Shown here piece by piece: positions 4,290 to 5,240 of a DNA stretch of 5,240 nucleotides. The notes under the pieces were generated by a model. That model was not told where the DNA came from, did no database searches, and saw only the letters and a list, made by a program, of their open reading frames with translations. A program made the position numbers and the translations under genes. This DNA is from Nitrospirota bacterium (GTDB taxonomy: Bacteria > Nitrospirota > Nitrospiria > Nitrospirales > UBA8639), in assembly GCA_029881175.1 (NCBI GenBank), contig JAOUNC010000232.1:1-5240 (forward strand), in the 5' to 3' direction. The stretch's first letter is position 1; every line of letters begins with the position of its first letter.

Positions 4290-5085
4290 GCCAGCCTTAC
4301 AAGAAAAATACGCCACACTGCAGCGGGTGGTGAAAGATTTGGGTTCGGTTGTCGTTGCTTTTTCGGGTGGGGTGGATAGCACCGTGGTCTTGAAGGTTGC
4401 GGTTGACGTGCTTGGTCCTTCAGCTAAGGCCGTGATTGCGACTTCGCCCACGTTGCCTGCGAGCGAGCTGGAGGAGGCGCATCGATTGTGCGCCTCGATG
4501 GGCGTTCATCTCGAGGTAGTAGAAACCGATCAGTTGCAAATCGAGGCGTTTGTGCAGAATGATGCCAGGCGTTGCTTCCATTGCAAAACTGATCTGTACC
4601 AGTTGTTATCAAGCATTCAAAGGGTTGCAGGTTTCAACGCTATTGTGGATGGAACCAATGTCGATGATATGGGTGAAGATCGACCAGGTATTCAAGCAGG
4701 AAAGCAGTTGGGGGTGCGCAGTCCTTTGTTAGAGGCGGAATGTACCAAGTCGGATGTTCGTCAATTAGCGCAAGCGTTGGGTTTAACCAATTGGAATAAG
4801 CCGGCTGCCGCCTGTTTGTCTTCTCGTATTACGCGAGGGATTCCTATTACGAAGCGGTTGTTGTCTCGCGTGGAACAGGCCGAGGCCTTTTTGTTGTCCG
4901 AAGGGTTGACGCAGGTGCGGGTTCGCCTCCATGGAGAGATGGCTCGAATTGAAGTGGGACAATCAGAAATTGCGATGCTGACAGAAGGGGCTAGGCGTAT
5001 GAGAGTGCTGGCGGCTTTGAGGCAGATCGGTTTTCGGGTGGTGACTCTTGATTTGGAGGGATATCGCCCCGGAGGGGGAAACTAA
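4276..5085 (+). CDS. larE: LarE, ATP-dependent sacrificial sulfur transferase (nickel-pincer cofactor pathway)
   Basis: LarE adenylates the carboxylates of pyridinium-3,5-biscarboxylic acid mononucleotide and inserts sulfur, building the nickel-pincer cofactor of lactate racemase and related LarA enzymes. Numbered from ATG 4276 (269 residues, typical length), the PP-loop ATP site AFSGGVDST lies at about 28-36. It is followed by RCFHCKTDLY (Cys100, Cys103), DGTNVDD (125-131), RPG and the signature WNKPAAACLSSR. Cys180 in that signature corresponds to the sacrificial Cys176 of Lactobacillus plantarum LarE, which becomes dehydroalanine. The three-cysteine pattern of iron-sulfur LarE forms is not seen in this part, so the single-cysteine, sacrificial type is likely. 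The C-terminus LDLEGYRPGG is typical. The frame extends to a GTG at 4231, but ATG 4276 matches the family start. The ATG lies inside the end of rlmN. larB, larC and larA are not in the window, so the client enzyme is unknown. Confidence 0.93.
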   Translation: MPSLEPALQEKYATLQRVVKDLGSVVVAFSGGVDSTVVLKVAVDVLGPSAKAVIATSPTLPASELEEAHRLCASMGVHLEVVETDQLQIEAFVQNDARRCFHCKTDLYQLLSSIQRVAGFNAIVDGTNVDDMGEDRPGIQAGKQLGVRSPLLEAECTKSDVRQLAQALGLTNWNKPAAACLSSRITRGIPITKRLLSRVEQAEAFLLSEGLTQVRVRLHGEMARIEVGQSEIAMLTEGARRMRVLAALRQIGFRVVTLDLEGYRPGGGN

Positions 5086-5118
5086 GGCCTGAGTCATTTC
5101 ATTCTGAGCGAGGCAAAA

Positions 5119-5145
5119 AAAGAGGGAAGACATGCTTCCCTCTTT
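5119..5145. terminator. Bidirectional intrinsic terminator after rlmN-larE
   Basis: AAAGAGGGAAG (5119-5129) and CTTCCCTCTTT (5135-5145) form a perfect 11-bp stem with an ACATG loop, starting 33 nt after the larE stop. On the plus strand the tail is only moderately T-rich (TCTTTGGTCTATTT). On the minus strand the stem runs into seven consecutive T (complement of A5115-5121), so it would terminate minus-strand transcription at least as well. This suggests a convergent minus-strand gene just beyond the window. Confidence 0.85.
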
Positions 5146-5240
5146 GGTCTATTTCTGAATATTTTGCGGAGCTTCTGCGTCAATTCGCAAAAGAACCAGC
5201 CCTTTTCATCGTCGCACAAATGCCTAGTTCTTGGAATGTG
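5146..5240. other. Right-end sequence with no assignable gene
   Basis: These 95 bases contain no recognisable coding end. One 7-bp inverted repeat, TTTTGCG (5162-5168) and CGCAAAA (5186-5192), has a 17-nt spacer. Two minus-strand frames are open at the window edge, one stopping at 5182-5180 and one running on past the terminator, but neither resembles a known protein tail. The stretch may be the 3' end of a convergent gene or plain intergenic DNA. Confidence 0.4.

Noticed and set aside
5180..5239. 3' end of a convergent minus-strand gene stopping at 5182-5180
   Set aside because: Only about 19 codons are visible, ending MKRAGSFAN, with no recognisable family. A second minus-strand frame is open as well, so no frame can be chosen.

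Overview
The window reads as an ordinary bacterial chromosome segment of moderate GC, with one very AT-rich intergenic stretch. The protein set (RlmN, LarE, an inositol-monophosphatase-family enzyme, a HARE-HTH protein, a two-domain DUF488 protein and a Lys/Ala-rich peptide) fits a Gram-negative or deep-branching lineage. Nitrospirota is a tentative guess from overall style. No RNA genes, CRISPR arrays, transposases or phage genes are visible.

The left half (1-2640) is read on the minus strand. In transcription order it holds: (i) a gene for an N-terminal coiled coil plus C-terminal HARE-HTH domain (2623-2099), with a well-spaced sigma70-type promoter and a perfect palindrome around its -35 box; (ii) a 28-residue Lys/Ala/Pro histone-H1-tail-like peptide (2049-1963) that starts at TTG behind a full-length Shine-Dalgarno sequence; (iii) a strong intrinsic terminator (1939-1901) closing this two-gene unit; (iv) a SuhB-type inositol monophosphatase family gene (1790-981); and (v) a DUF488-family gene (841 to beyond base 1) that is intact in frame except for one internal TGA at codon 51.

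The middle (2641-about 3190) is a divergent intergenic region. It is only about 24% GC over 2641-2760 (29 of 120 bases counted). It carries the HARE-side promoter and palindrome, two adjacent small inverted repeats, a possible 21-codon hydrophobic ORF without a ribosome site, and a probable rlmN promoter followed by a roughly 130-nt leader with a short hairpin and an 8-codon leader ORF.

The right half is a plus-strand operon. rlmN (rRNA/tRNA adenine-C2 methyltransferase, radical SAM) overlaps larE (ATP-dependent sacrificial sulfur transferase of the nickel-pincer cofactor pathway) by 14 nt. A perfect 11-bp hairpin, usable as a terminator in both directions, follows.

The most interesting element is the HARE-HTH plus H1-like peptide unit. 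A putative DNA-binding/oligomerising protein and a tiny polycation are made from one transcript under a promoter with an operator-like palindrome, which could be a small self-regulated nucleoid-associated module. That functional reading is inference. The genes, signals and spacing are directly visible.
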